DNA from: Cephalotrichum gorgonifer
Taxonomy: Eukaryota > Ascomycota > Sordariomycetes > Microascales > Microascaceae
Direction: 5' to 3'
Assembly: GCA_900312665.1 (NCBI GenBank)
Contig: ONZQ02000003.1
Span: 454,648-518,647 of the forward strand
Length of the DNA stretch: 64,000 nucleotides
Shown in pieces: positions 36,451 through 48,200 of this stretch. Positions within the stretch are counted from its first letter, which is position 1. Each line of letters begins with the position of its first letter. The notes beneath the pieces were generated by a model. That model saw only the letters and a list, made by a program, of their open reading frames with translations. It did no database searches and had not been told where the DNA came from. The position numbers and the translations under genes are program-made.

Positions 36451-39029
36451 TCGAACGACACGAAGACAACGGACTTTTCCTGCTTGTGATATTTTGGACC
36501 CCTACCTTTTTTATTTTTTTTCTTTTCGCTATTGTCCTCCCCGGATACGATAACTCTTTGTCATTCACCCGTAACGCAAGCAGAAGCATGGCCTGGAGTT
36601 TTGTTTTTGGTCGAGAGGATGTTTTCTGTCTTCCCCCGTGGTGGATCTCGTCCCTTGAAGGGACGACCTCTCGCTCTCTATGATGTTACGGCGGTGCAGG
36701 AACGGCGTTTTAGTAGGTATATATCATTTCTTTGTTTTAACGAAGACACTTTTTGTCCCCCTTTTCGGTAGTTTAGGACCATACGTGTCAGTCGATACCT
36801 ATCCCATCCCCCCCCTTTTTTTTTTGTTTTTAGATAGTCCAGAATGGAGTGGACGCCGTGGTAGGATACATTACCCGAGTCTTTTTATGTTGGAGGACTG
36901 AGGCGTGGACTCGGAAACTCTGGATAGCCTGGTTGAGGGTGGCCACGACCACCTTGGAGGTCTGCAGGATTTTTGAGGCCCCGACGTTGTAATAGGAGGG
37001 GGTTTAGGTACTTGGATGCTTCACGGCCGGACCTTAGTATTATATACCGAATCAGAATATACTCTTCTCGACATACTCTCAACATGCCTCGTAGGCAAAC
37101 GCAGGACTAAGAAGGTGGTCGTTGCTTGTTCCTGTGAACGTAGGAGCACCGCGGACTATGGTTCGGCAACTTCTTAAATATATGGTCAACTAGCAAACAT
37201 ACATAGGAATTGAATGGTGCCTATCTTGCTAGCCGGGGCTGGATTGCACTATTGAGGATTGAGTGCGGGCGGGAATGACACAGGGGTGGTCCATACCTCC
37301 GATAAGGGGAGGGGACGAGGTGGGAACAGAGGGTGTGGTGGGTGTTATATTTCCGCGGGCTGACAGCATGTGATTACGAGTTCGGCATCACTGGAGGTGG
37401 GTGCCTGTACGCCCGTACAAGTGTGGATGGGGGGAGGACGAATCGGGAGGAAAGAAGGCAGGGTTGAAAAGGGGGAGGCTTGAGACTCCGTTTCCCTCGC
37501 GTTTTCTTTTGTCAGTGTCATTCGGTGAAGGCGGCTCGCAGAGAGGCAAGTGGGGATCGATTGGGTGGACAAGAAGGTGGCGGTCTTGTTCACCTGGTAT
37601 GGACAGAGACAACCCCGCTAGCTAAAATCAGGCGCGCTAGCTAAAGAGGTACTCGTATCCCGGGATGCCCGCCGCCCCTGCCTCCTCCTCCGGTGACGGG
37701 GGCCTTTTGGCCTTTTCCTCGATCCTTTCCTTCATGTGCCCGATGCAGTGCATGAGGTCGGGACCCGCCGTTTCAATCTCGAGGAGGGGCAACTGGCGGG
37801 CCGCTTTCGGAATATTGCCGGGTTACACGTCCGTCCATCTACATGGATGATCATGAGAGTCATGACATCTCGTACTACACTTCCCTCTAGTCGTGCAGCT
37901 TGGGTTAAGACCCATGTTTCTCCGGGCGCTTGTTCCTATAAGCTCTAGTTCGAGAGGGAGCAGCTGTACTAGTAAAGCAAGACATTGCCAGGCTGCTGCG
38001 CTAGCACGGAAGCTCCGCTGCCGTGCCTCGATTTATTTACTCGTGTAAAGCTCCTCGGAGCTTGATAGCTGCACGTTCTCGGTTAGGGGATTCGGACGCT
38101 CCGGTGGAGGGTGGTAGAGGGGCAGATATCTCGCCACCTTTCGTCTAAATTTGGGTAGGTGCGAAGGAGGGGTCCCAATCTGGCAGTGCAATCAATACAC
38201 CTCACCGTCTTACGGCAGCGAGGACACAGGTTTAATCCTTGCTCTGAACATCAGGAACAAATAAACAGGGAAGAGGAAGGAGGGGTGGAGGAGGAGGAGG
38301 GGCAATGGACATGGGCCGATCTCGATTTCGACTGGCCCGAGCTCATTGCGCCTAGCCCGAGCAAAGCTGCCAGCCGCTCTTGCATTGGATGATACTGGCT
38401 GCATATCAGGAACGAGGTTGCCGCATATTATTACGAGTACAAGCAGGTATCTCACGCTGCAATTATCCCCCCACCAACAATGCTGGGAACCATGAAGCAC
38501 CAAGCACCACCCCGCAATGGAAGCTCGAACCCAGAGCTTGTATCTTGTATCGGGTACGAGCAACACCCGTCAGGTTTACGAGAGTCGTGTGGTTCCTGGT
38601 TCACGGCATCCCGTATGAGCTCTGCGTGACCAGTGGTCCTGCAAGACTAGAGCGAGATGGCGGAAGCATGCCATGTGACAATTCGAATCACAGCTTCTTT
38701 TCATCGAGCCCCACCCTCTTTCACTGTAAGCTCTTCTTGAGTGTGGTGATGTGTGTGCCGCCTTTAAGCTCTCCGGTCCCCTTCTCTACGAACCACCAAG
38801 CTATTTGCCCGTTTCCCTTCTGTTCCAGGCCCTAACTTACCTCTGCCATTCCCCTACACTCTTCCATATACGGCCACATTCCTCGTCGCTGGGGCCCTTT
38901 CCTCCCGTGGCATTCTTTCCTTGCATCCTTACGAGCTTGATTCGTAAAATCCCCAACATCTATAGCTTTCGCAGCTCAAGCCTTCGCCCCCTCATTCCCC
39001 GCAAGCTCCCCTTTTGAACCTACGGCATC
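36451..39029. other. intergenic region between G-alpha and glycogen phosphorylase
   Basis: About 2.6 kb with no supported coding frame. The first 500 bases are T-rich and probably include the G-alpha 3' UTR. TACTCGTA words occur at 37650 and 38432 (as TACGAGTA). Several AGGGG cores lie in the phosphorylase-proximal half (entered separately). The last 300 bases before the ATG are C/T-rich leader. Confidence 0.5.
37785..38302 (+). promoter_or_regulatory. cluster of AGGGG (STRE-like) cores upstream of glycogen phosphorylase
   Basis: AGGGG occurs at 37785-37789, 38118-38122, 38168-38172, 38281-38285 and 38298-38302, within 0.7-1.25 kb of the start codon. AGGGG is the core of the stress response element bound by Msn2/4-type zinc-finger factors, and in Neurospora by a related factor that acts on glycogen synthase. 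A role in stress control of this gene is inference. The motif is only five bases and the region is G-rich in part. Confidence 0.35.
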
Positions 39030-42000
39030 ATGACCACCAAATGGCAACCAGAACAGCTATCAGAGCGTCTCCCGGAGCGACCCGCTCGCGAGCGGAGGCC
39101 CTCCATGGGCGCTCCCATCATCGATATCCAGGGAAATGTTAGACCGTCTGGCATCTCTCGGCCGAAGCATAAGAGGACTTTCACCGGCTTCACGCCGCAG
39201 GAGATTAAGAGCGTCGAAGGTACGTCTTGCTCCCATGGTCAATAGGTCTCGGGATACCGATAGAGTTCGAGGTCCTCCAGCTATATATTGATAGGCAGTT
39301 GGGCCATGACACCCTCATCCCAGGCGCGGGGTTATGCGCCTCACAACGGGCGAATAACTGATCAACTGGTTTAGCTTCCATACCCGAACCCCAGCGCGAG
39401 GCGTGGCTAGCGAGCGCATTCAAGGCCTTCAAGACCAAGGAAGAGTTCCAGCGAGAGTTCGTCCGCCATGTCGAGACTAGCCTGGCCCGAAGCGTGTACA
39501 ACTGCGACGAGGCCGCCGCCTACGCGGCCACAGCCCTTTCCTTCCGCGATCGCCTCATTATGGACTGGAATAAGACGCAGCAGCGTCAGACTTTCAAGGA
39601 CAACAAGCGAATATACTATCTCAGCCTCGAGTTCCTCATGGGAAGGGCGCTGGATAACGCCATTCTGAACGTTGGCCAGAAGGACCTCGCGACCGGTACG
39701 GCGCCGCATTTCCCACAGATAAGTATCGCAGGAGAGTTTTGGCTAACACATCTACAGCCGCCCTCTCTAACTTGGGATTCAGGGTTGAAGACGTCATCGA
39801 GCAGGAGCATGACGCTGCTCTTGGAAACGGCGGTCTCGGCCGGCTTGCTGCGTGCTTCCTCGACAGCTTGGCTTCCCTCAACTACCCCGCTTGGGGCTAC
39901 GGCTTGAGGTACAGGTACGGCATCTTCAAGCAGGAAATCATCGACGGCTACCAAGTCGAGGTTCCCGACTATTGGCTCGACTTCAACCCCTGGGAGTTCC
40001 CCAGACACGACATCACTGTTGATGTAAGCGCGCACATAGTATTCCCATTACCAGAAACACTCGCTAACGAGATTTCAGATTCAATTCTTTGGGACCGTTC
40101 ACAAGTCGACCGATGCTAGGGGGAAGAACTCCTTCTACTGGGAGGCTGGCGAGACGGTTACCGCCGTTGCCTACGACGTCCCAATCCCCGGGTACGACAC
40201 TCCGACAACCAACAACCTGAGGCTCTGGTCTAGCAAGGCAGCTAGCGGTGAGTTTGACTTCCAGAAATTCAACGGCGGCGACTACGAAAGTGCCGTGGCC
40301 GATCAGCAGCGGGCCGAGACCATCAGTGCCGTGCTCTACCCCAACGACAATCTCGAGCGAGGAAAGGAACTCCGTCTCAAGCAGCAGTACTTCTGGGTTG
40401 CTGCATCGCTCTATGACATCGTCCGGCGCTTCAAGAAATCGAAGCGCGCGTGGATCGAGTTCCCGGACCAAGTTGCTATCCAGCTAAATGACACCCACCC
40501 GACCCTTGCCATCGTCGAGCTGCAGCGCATCCTGGTCGACCTCGAGGGGCTTGACTGGGAGGAAGCTTGGAATATCGTGACGTCGACGGTTAGTTTTCTT
40601 CCACAGTCAAATCGTGGCTAATTAATATAACCGATGTTATCATCAGCCGCTAACACTGAGTAGTTTGGCTACACCAACCACACCGTCCTCCCGGAAGCAC
40701 TCGAGAAGTGGCCGGTGGGCCTCATCCAGCACCTACTCCCTAGGCACTTGCAGATCATATACGACATTAATCTGTTTTTCCTTCAGAGTGTTGAGAAGGC
40801 ATTCCCTGATGACAGAGATATGCTCAGGAGAGTCTCCATCATCGAGGAGTCCCAGCCTAAGATGGTTCGCATGGCGCACCTCGCCATTGTTGGCTCTCAC
40901 AAGGTCAATGGAGTGGCCGAGCTCCACTCCGACCTCATCAAGACGACAATCTTCAAGGATTTCGTCACCATCTTCGGCGTCGACAAGTTTACCAACGTCA
41001 CGAACGGGGTCACCCCTCGTCGGTGGCTGCACCAGGCCAACCCCCGCTTATCCGAGCTCATCGCGAGTAAGTGCGGCGGCGAGGGCTTCCTCAAGGACCT
41101 GACTCAGATTAACAAGCTCGAGCTCTACCTCGAGGACAAGGCCTTCCGGAAGGAATGGGCGGAGATCAAGTACGCCAACAAAGTACGCCTCGCGAAGCTT
41201 ATCAAGGAGAACAGTGGGGTTACCGTCAATCCTGCGGCCCTGTTTGATGTTCAGGTTAAGCGGATCCATGAGTACAAGCGTCAGCAGCTCAACATCTTTG
41301 GCGTGATCCACCGGTATCTACGCCTCAAGGCCATGACGCCTCAGGAGAGGAAGAAGGAGCAGCCCCGTGTGTCGATCATTGGCGGGAAGGCCGCCCCGGG
41401 ATACTGGATGGCCAAGCAGATTATTCACTTGGTCAACAACGTCGGGGCCGTCATAAACAAGGACGAGGACATTGGCGATCTTCTCAAGGTAGTCTTCATC
41501 GAGGACTACAACGTCAGCAAGGCGGAGATTATCGTTCCCGCTTCTGACATTAGCGAGCACATCTCGACAGCCGGGACTGAGTAAGTGGACTAGCTGATGT
41601 ACCTGGCTTCTCTCTCTCTACCCCATTTGCTGACTTTCAAATAGGGCTTCGGGAACCAGCAACATGAAGTTCGTGCTCAACGGAGGACTGATTATTGGGA
41701 CTTGTGACGGGGCCAACGTAAGCCTATATACCACCCCCCTAAAAACATAATCTCAGATCATGGACCGGAGCTAAAATAAGGGGCCCATAGATTGAAATCA
41801 CACGAGAGGTGGGCGAGAACAACATCTTCCTCTTCGGCAACCTCGCCGAGGATGTCGATGACCTTCGCCACAACCACACCTACGGCTCCCACACCATCGA
41901 CCCGGACCTCGCACGCGTCTTCGAAGAGATCGAGAAGGGCACGTTCGGTTCCCCCGAGGACTTCGGCGCCCTCATCGCCGCCGTCCGTGACCACGGCGAC

Positions 42001-42198
42001 TACTACCTCGTGTCGGACGACTTCCACAGCTACAACGAGACGCACGCTCTCGTGGACAAGGCGTACGGGAACCAGGAGGAGTGGATTACCAAGTCCATCA
42101 CGAGTGTGGCGAGGATGGGCTTCTTCAGCAGCGATAGGTGCATAAACGAGTACGCAGAGGAGATTTGGAATATTGAGCCACTGGTGATTGATGATTAG
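39030..42198 (+). CDS. gpn: glycogen phosphorylase
   Basis: Releases glucose-1-phosphate from alpha-1,4-glucan ends of glycogen; cytosolic, pyridoxal-phosphate dependent, family GT35. Seven exons: 39030-39219, 39375-39695, 39758-40023, 40079-40588, 40664-41580, 41645-41717, 41791-42198. They encode 894 aa, the normal fungal size. Conserved segments in order: [36 protein letters not shown] (split here as [14 protein letters not shown]), [36 protein letters not shown], and the cofactor site [10 protein letters not shown] with PLP Lys743. The N-terminus carries basic/Ser-Thr sequence (ERRPSM, KHKRTF) where yeast and animal enzymes are phosphorylated, so kinase control is plausible. Intron 4 begins with GTTAGT, a rare donor, but the join TST-FGYTNHT is the conserved one. 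Symbol as used in Neurospora. Confidence 0.96.
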
Positions 42199-42508
42199 GC
42201 CGATTAGAGCGGGGGGAGGGGGCGGAGGTTGAGATTGGCATTAGCAGGGCCTTGGATCGGGGCATTGGAAACTGTTACTTATGCATTGCTGTTGATGTGA
42301 ACAAGGTTCCAAGGGATTACCAGAAACAAAACGCGAAGCTCTGGTATAGGGGGTAGGGAGACCGTAGGGCAGATTGATAGTATAACTACACGCTGTTTCG
42401 CAATGTACGACACGAGAGTAAGGTCCAGGAGTCCCTCCCCCTTGCTTCTCGTCGCGGATCCCATGATAAAGAGGGTGGTGATATTCTCTGTTCGGGGGTC
42501 TGGCTAGT
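42199..42508. other. spacer between glycogen phosphorylase and 5S rRNA gene
   Basis: The 310 bases hold the presumed 3' UTR of the phosphorylase and the short upstream region of the 5S gene. No other feature was seen. Pol III 5S promoters in fungi are largely internal, so little is expected here. Confidence 0.5.
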
Positions 42509-42627
42509 ACATACGACCATAGCTCGTGGAGAACTGAGGGTCCCGTCCGCTCCCCTATACATAAACCACGAAGCGCTAGACTAGTAGTTGGGTCGGTGAC
42601 GACCAGCGAATCCCTGGTGTTGTATGT
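42509..42627 (+). rRNA. dispersed 5S ribosomal RNA gene (divergent type)
   Basis: A 119-nt segment starts ACATACGACCATAG and ends GTTGTATGT. The two ends pair over nine bases (helix I, one G-U). The internal control region is recognisable: AGTAGTTGGGTCGGTGAC then GACCAGCGAATCCC. CCCGTCCGCTC, the loop typical of fungal 5S, is also present. Filamentous ascomycetes carry 5S genes singly, scattered through the genome. Compared with the Neurospora alpha sequence as I remember it, this copy differs at many places. Changes in helix II (CGTGG/CCACG) and helix IV (GGTCG/CGACC) are paired, which argues for a working RNA rather than a decaying copy. Five T lie just downstream. It may be the species' normal form or a minor isotype. 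Confidence 0.9.
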
Positions 42628-42629
42628 CC

Positions 42630-42634
42630 TTTTT
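42630..42634 (+). terminator. RNA polymerase III terminator of the 5S gene
   Basis: A run of five T begins three bases after the 5S 3' end. Pol III stops at four or more T, so this fits the end of the transcription unit. Confidence 0.7.
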
Positions 42635-45600
42635 AGTTTTGTTGCTCTCGTGTCCATTTTGCTCTCTGGAGAGATGATGTACGAGCTTTGCGCGGTCTTT
42701 CTGTGTAGGCTGAAAGAAGTGTGGCTGATCTAAGTTACGAGGGGCTCTCACTCAATATCCTACGACAGACCAGTCTACGAGCAGATATACTCGAAAGAAC
42801 GTTTCAAAGGCAGGGGGGATTGTGCAGTATTGTCTATTCTGTTTTGGCTGGGGCTAATAGTGTACTCGAGCATATCGCATGTGGAAGCTGAGATGTGCTG
42901 TTGTTATGGCGGCTATCACACAATTCAAAATTTCCAACGACAGGCCACTCTACCCGCCCCACGAGCCCACTTTGCAAAAGTGGACTGGGAGATGTACATA
43001 ACTGAAAGGTCGTTTTCAAAGGGGCGGGGGGGAAGGGGAAGTTGTGCGGGTTGACAGCATTGTCCCTTCCATTCTGGCCGGGGGTAGTTGTGTAATATTC
43101 CTACGTATCGGAAGTGAAAGGTGAGATGTGCTTTCGTCATGGTGCATGAAGCCCAGAAGCATTCGGATGGGGCATTCCTCCATCCAGAGACGACTAGGGT
43201 TGCGGCGCCGATATGACAGCCCAGCTGGGCTTTCGTCACGGTGCATGGGCTTGAACCTCTGTGGACCGATATATCTTGTCGAGTGGAGTATTTGCACGCT
43301 ATTAAGGGGCATAGAATGGCAAAGAATGCCGTTACAGGTGGGCTGGGTTGGGTTGGGGTGGGTTATGGGGGTCGGGACAGGCGCGATGACGACATAGGTG
43401 GTACCAGGATGGCCTCCCCCTTCCGTGCTCCCGGGTAGATAGTGTCATTATGCACTGGGTTTGTTTATATCTGGTATGCGACCCCTCTGATTTGGGTTTT
43501 GGCGGAGGAAGAAGGGGGGGGGGGAAGTCGGCGAGCAGGGGGCGGGATTGGAAGAGTTCTGCAAGTAAACGTAGGTGGAAACGCATGTTCTGGCACCAGC
43601 TTGTGTGTCGTGAAATGCACGATGACGTCGGGGGAGAAGGTGTCGCGGGGGTTTGAAAAGGAAATGGCGGATATTATGGGCAAGGATGGCTCGCGTATCT
43701 CTCCTCCCGTGTGCCGTATCACAGTGGGGGAGGACCACAATAGCCACCTAAGAAACTATTTGACTGGGCGGGAAAAAAAAAGGGGGGGGGGGTAAACAGG
43801 GAAACCCGAATTGCGAGAGAGGGGCGTCGGCGCTCACTGGCATCGCCCTTATGTTTACGGGCATTAATACTTGTATGATATAACATGCCACTACCTGTGA
43901 ATACTACAACTCCACTTACAAGTATTGGGTCGAGTATATAGCTTTGTATACTCGCACCTGTAACTTGTAACTGTGTGGATAATTGGAAGGGAACACAAAC
44001 CCGTTTCGTCATGGGAAACAAAGACGGAGGCTGGTTGTGGGCTCGGAGACCAATACTAATGACCAGGGGGGGTTCTTCTTTCGCCTGAAGTTGATTCCCC
44101 TCGCTAGTTCACGGTGTCAGGGGGTGGATGGTCTGGAACTTGGGGGGGGGGCTACCCTGTATACGTACGAGCATTTGGTACTGTGCGTGTTGGGTTGTCG
44201 CACAAGGGGCTGTACGTGGTGTACTTTGTTGGCCTGCCACAGGCTTAATTCGACGGCTCGTGGTGCGTCTGTTGTCTTCCTGCCCACTGACAGGTAGGTT
44301 GCACGAGCTGTGGGGTAGAGGAGACGCCGGAGGGGGGCAGATGGTGGGTGTGACGTCATAAGCGGAGCTTTCGATCCTGGTGGGGCAGGGAGGCATTATT
44401 CGGGATATGATATGGTTCAATGATGGATGAGAGGATGGTTCTGGAAGCTACCTACCTACCTGCAGTTTTTTTGGGCGGCAGAGGTGGGGGACAGCGTATT
44501 CCATTCGAGGAGGGCGCTGGGATAAAGAGGTTGTAGACTGGATAATATACGGCAGACAATGGACAATGGGAACCGAAGATTGGACAATTCGCCGCAGAGA
44601 TCACCACCGACAGGATGGGATGGCTCATAGCTATCAGGCCTGAGACAAGACCAAGGCAGAGTTGCGGACTCGAGAAGATATGGCGTGGCGTCCAGGGGTG
44701 GGTGGGTAGGTTCGGGTCGTAGTACGCGTACGGGTACTTGGTAAATGCGCCAAGACTGGACGTAGAGGCATCGATCACACCCGAAGATTCGAGATGGAGA
44801 AAAACACGGTAACATGGGAATTTCAGAGGATCCCCATCCATGAAGTAGACATAGATTATAGGTTGGAGGCGTGGGGTAGATGGTTGGAACGCAGGCAGGC
44901 GGCAGGTGGGAACTCCGGACGGAGAGAATCCGAGGAAGGAACAACCCTGCAAGGCATCGCGCGCGGTAGATGCACACTCCCCTCCTCCAAGAATAGGTTT
45001 TGGCTAGTACGAGCATCAAAACTCAGCTGCTATTCCCATCCAGGACGCAACGCAACGGTCCGGGCTATTGAAAACCGGTATCGAGTTGTGTACTACCCGC
45101 AGCCTCTGTCTTCGGTATTTTTATCCTGTTGACACCGAGGTATTATAAGACATTGTCACCTCGCACGTTTCTCTCCTCAGCGAGAAACATCACGCTCTGC
45201 TCATACATAGCATATAGCACTGCATCCTCAGGAAACACCTCAGTTGGAAGCGAGGAAAAGCCGATTCTCCCAAAGCCTCTCGTTACTACCAATCCCCACG
45301 GGATAGAAGATCCTGGGCGCGCTAGCAACAGCAGGAAAAAAAATATCAGTGGTGCGGGCGGAGTTTATGGACCGGAACGCCATCCAGTCCGACTCGGTCA
45401 GTTCCGCAGATCACCATCGCCACCACCACATCACAAACGAACGACGCTAGGAACACCAGTACCTTCGAAGACCCAGGTATCTTGAGGAGGACCCGAGGAC
45501 CCCTGTCAATCACAGCACTCCTTGAAGTGCGGGAACTGCTTGTGCGACCATTGGGATTGTTGCCAGTCCGGACTAAAGTGTCCGGCCTAGGTAGGTAAAG

Positions 45601-46530
45601 CAAGTATCATTCCCGCCGTGGAGAGAGTACCACTCACTCTAATACTAAGGGGGGGATTTACAGGCTCCAAGTTGCAAGATTCGAGAGACAAGACCCATTG
45701 TGCAATCACCTACACCACCCGAGACCCACACGGAGCGCAGACTGCGGACCGCACACTGGAGGCTCCGGCCACAAGCAGACCAACGTACCACCTCTAGGAC
45801 GCAATCCTGCAACTTTTCGCCGTAATATATACCATCTGAGGTGCTACATCCAACCTACCACCTTCAGCGCTGTCCCCGTCTTTACCTAAACTTTGCCCCA
45901 CCCTTTCAGCAGGTCCCCGACATTCTGACCCCTTCGCTCCCCCCTCCTCCTCTCCTTCCTTATCGAGAAATCTTCGGTGCCCAGCCCGAAACTGCCCCGG
46001 GTTGAGCCAGACTCATTAACGTATACCTTGAACGAACTGAAAAAGAAGAGGTCGATATTTTGCCGAACCTCGCTTTTGACCGATACCGATAGCGTACCAA
46101 CCTACGAGTACTTGTAAACGATCGGCCTTATTCGTTCTCGCGGCTCATCATCAAACACGGCAGCACGGCGCGCCTGCCCCGATTGAATTTCGAACCCAAT
46201 CCGCCGCCTCCTCTTTTTCCCCTCGGCCCCCCTCGACCCCTCCTCGCCGCCCCGCCGAGCCCACCTCGACTCAACTCAACCTCCTCCTACCACCTCTCCC
46301 TCCGACCACCCAAACCTTCTTCGCAATCACTGCCCACTCTCCCCCTGCCCTTTCTTCCCTAAATACATACCGAATTTCGCGCCGATCTCAACCCCCACCC
46401 GTCGCGAAATCATTTGACGTCAACTCTCGAACGGCGAACGGCGAACCTAGCCTGGACACTCGCTCGACGGAGGATCTGCAAGACCTGAAAAGAGGGTTCG
46501 ACTTGGTGATTTTCACAACTACCATCCAAG
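42635..46530. other. long intergenic region upstream of Hog1 MAP kinase
   Basis: This 3.9-kb stretch has no supported protein gene. It contains a diverged duplication (42797-43250, entered separately). An AT-richer patch at 43860-43980 has facing AATACTTGTA and TACAAGTATT words. G runs lie at 43780-43795 and 44142-44150. TACGAGTACTTGTA occurs at 46103-46116. Overlapping minus-strand frames at 44452-45019 resemble nothing known. From about 45.9 kb to the ATG the plus strand is strongly C/T-rich and is the likely Hog1 promoter and leader. Confidence 0.5.
42797..43250. repeat. diverged local duplication
   Basis: Two segments, about 42797-42900 and 43009-43140, share an order of words: a GTTTCAAAGG-like start, a G run, TTGTGC, ATTGTC, TTCTG-TTGGC/GGCCG, then GAGATGTGCT. 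A shorter third relation exists: GCTTTCGTCATGGTGCATG near 43131 and GCTTTCGTCACGGTGCATG near 43227. The copies are degenerate, with many substitutions and small gaps. No coding potential or transposon ends were seen. Confidence 0.5.
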
Positions 46531-48200
<1,670 letters not shown>

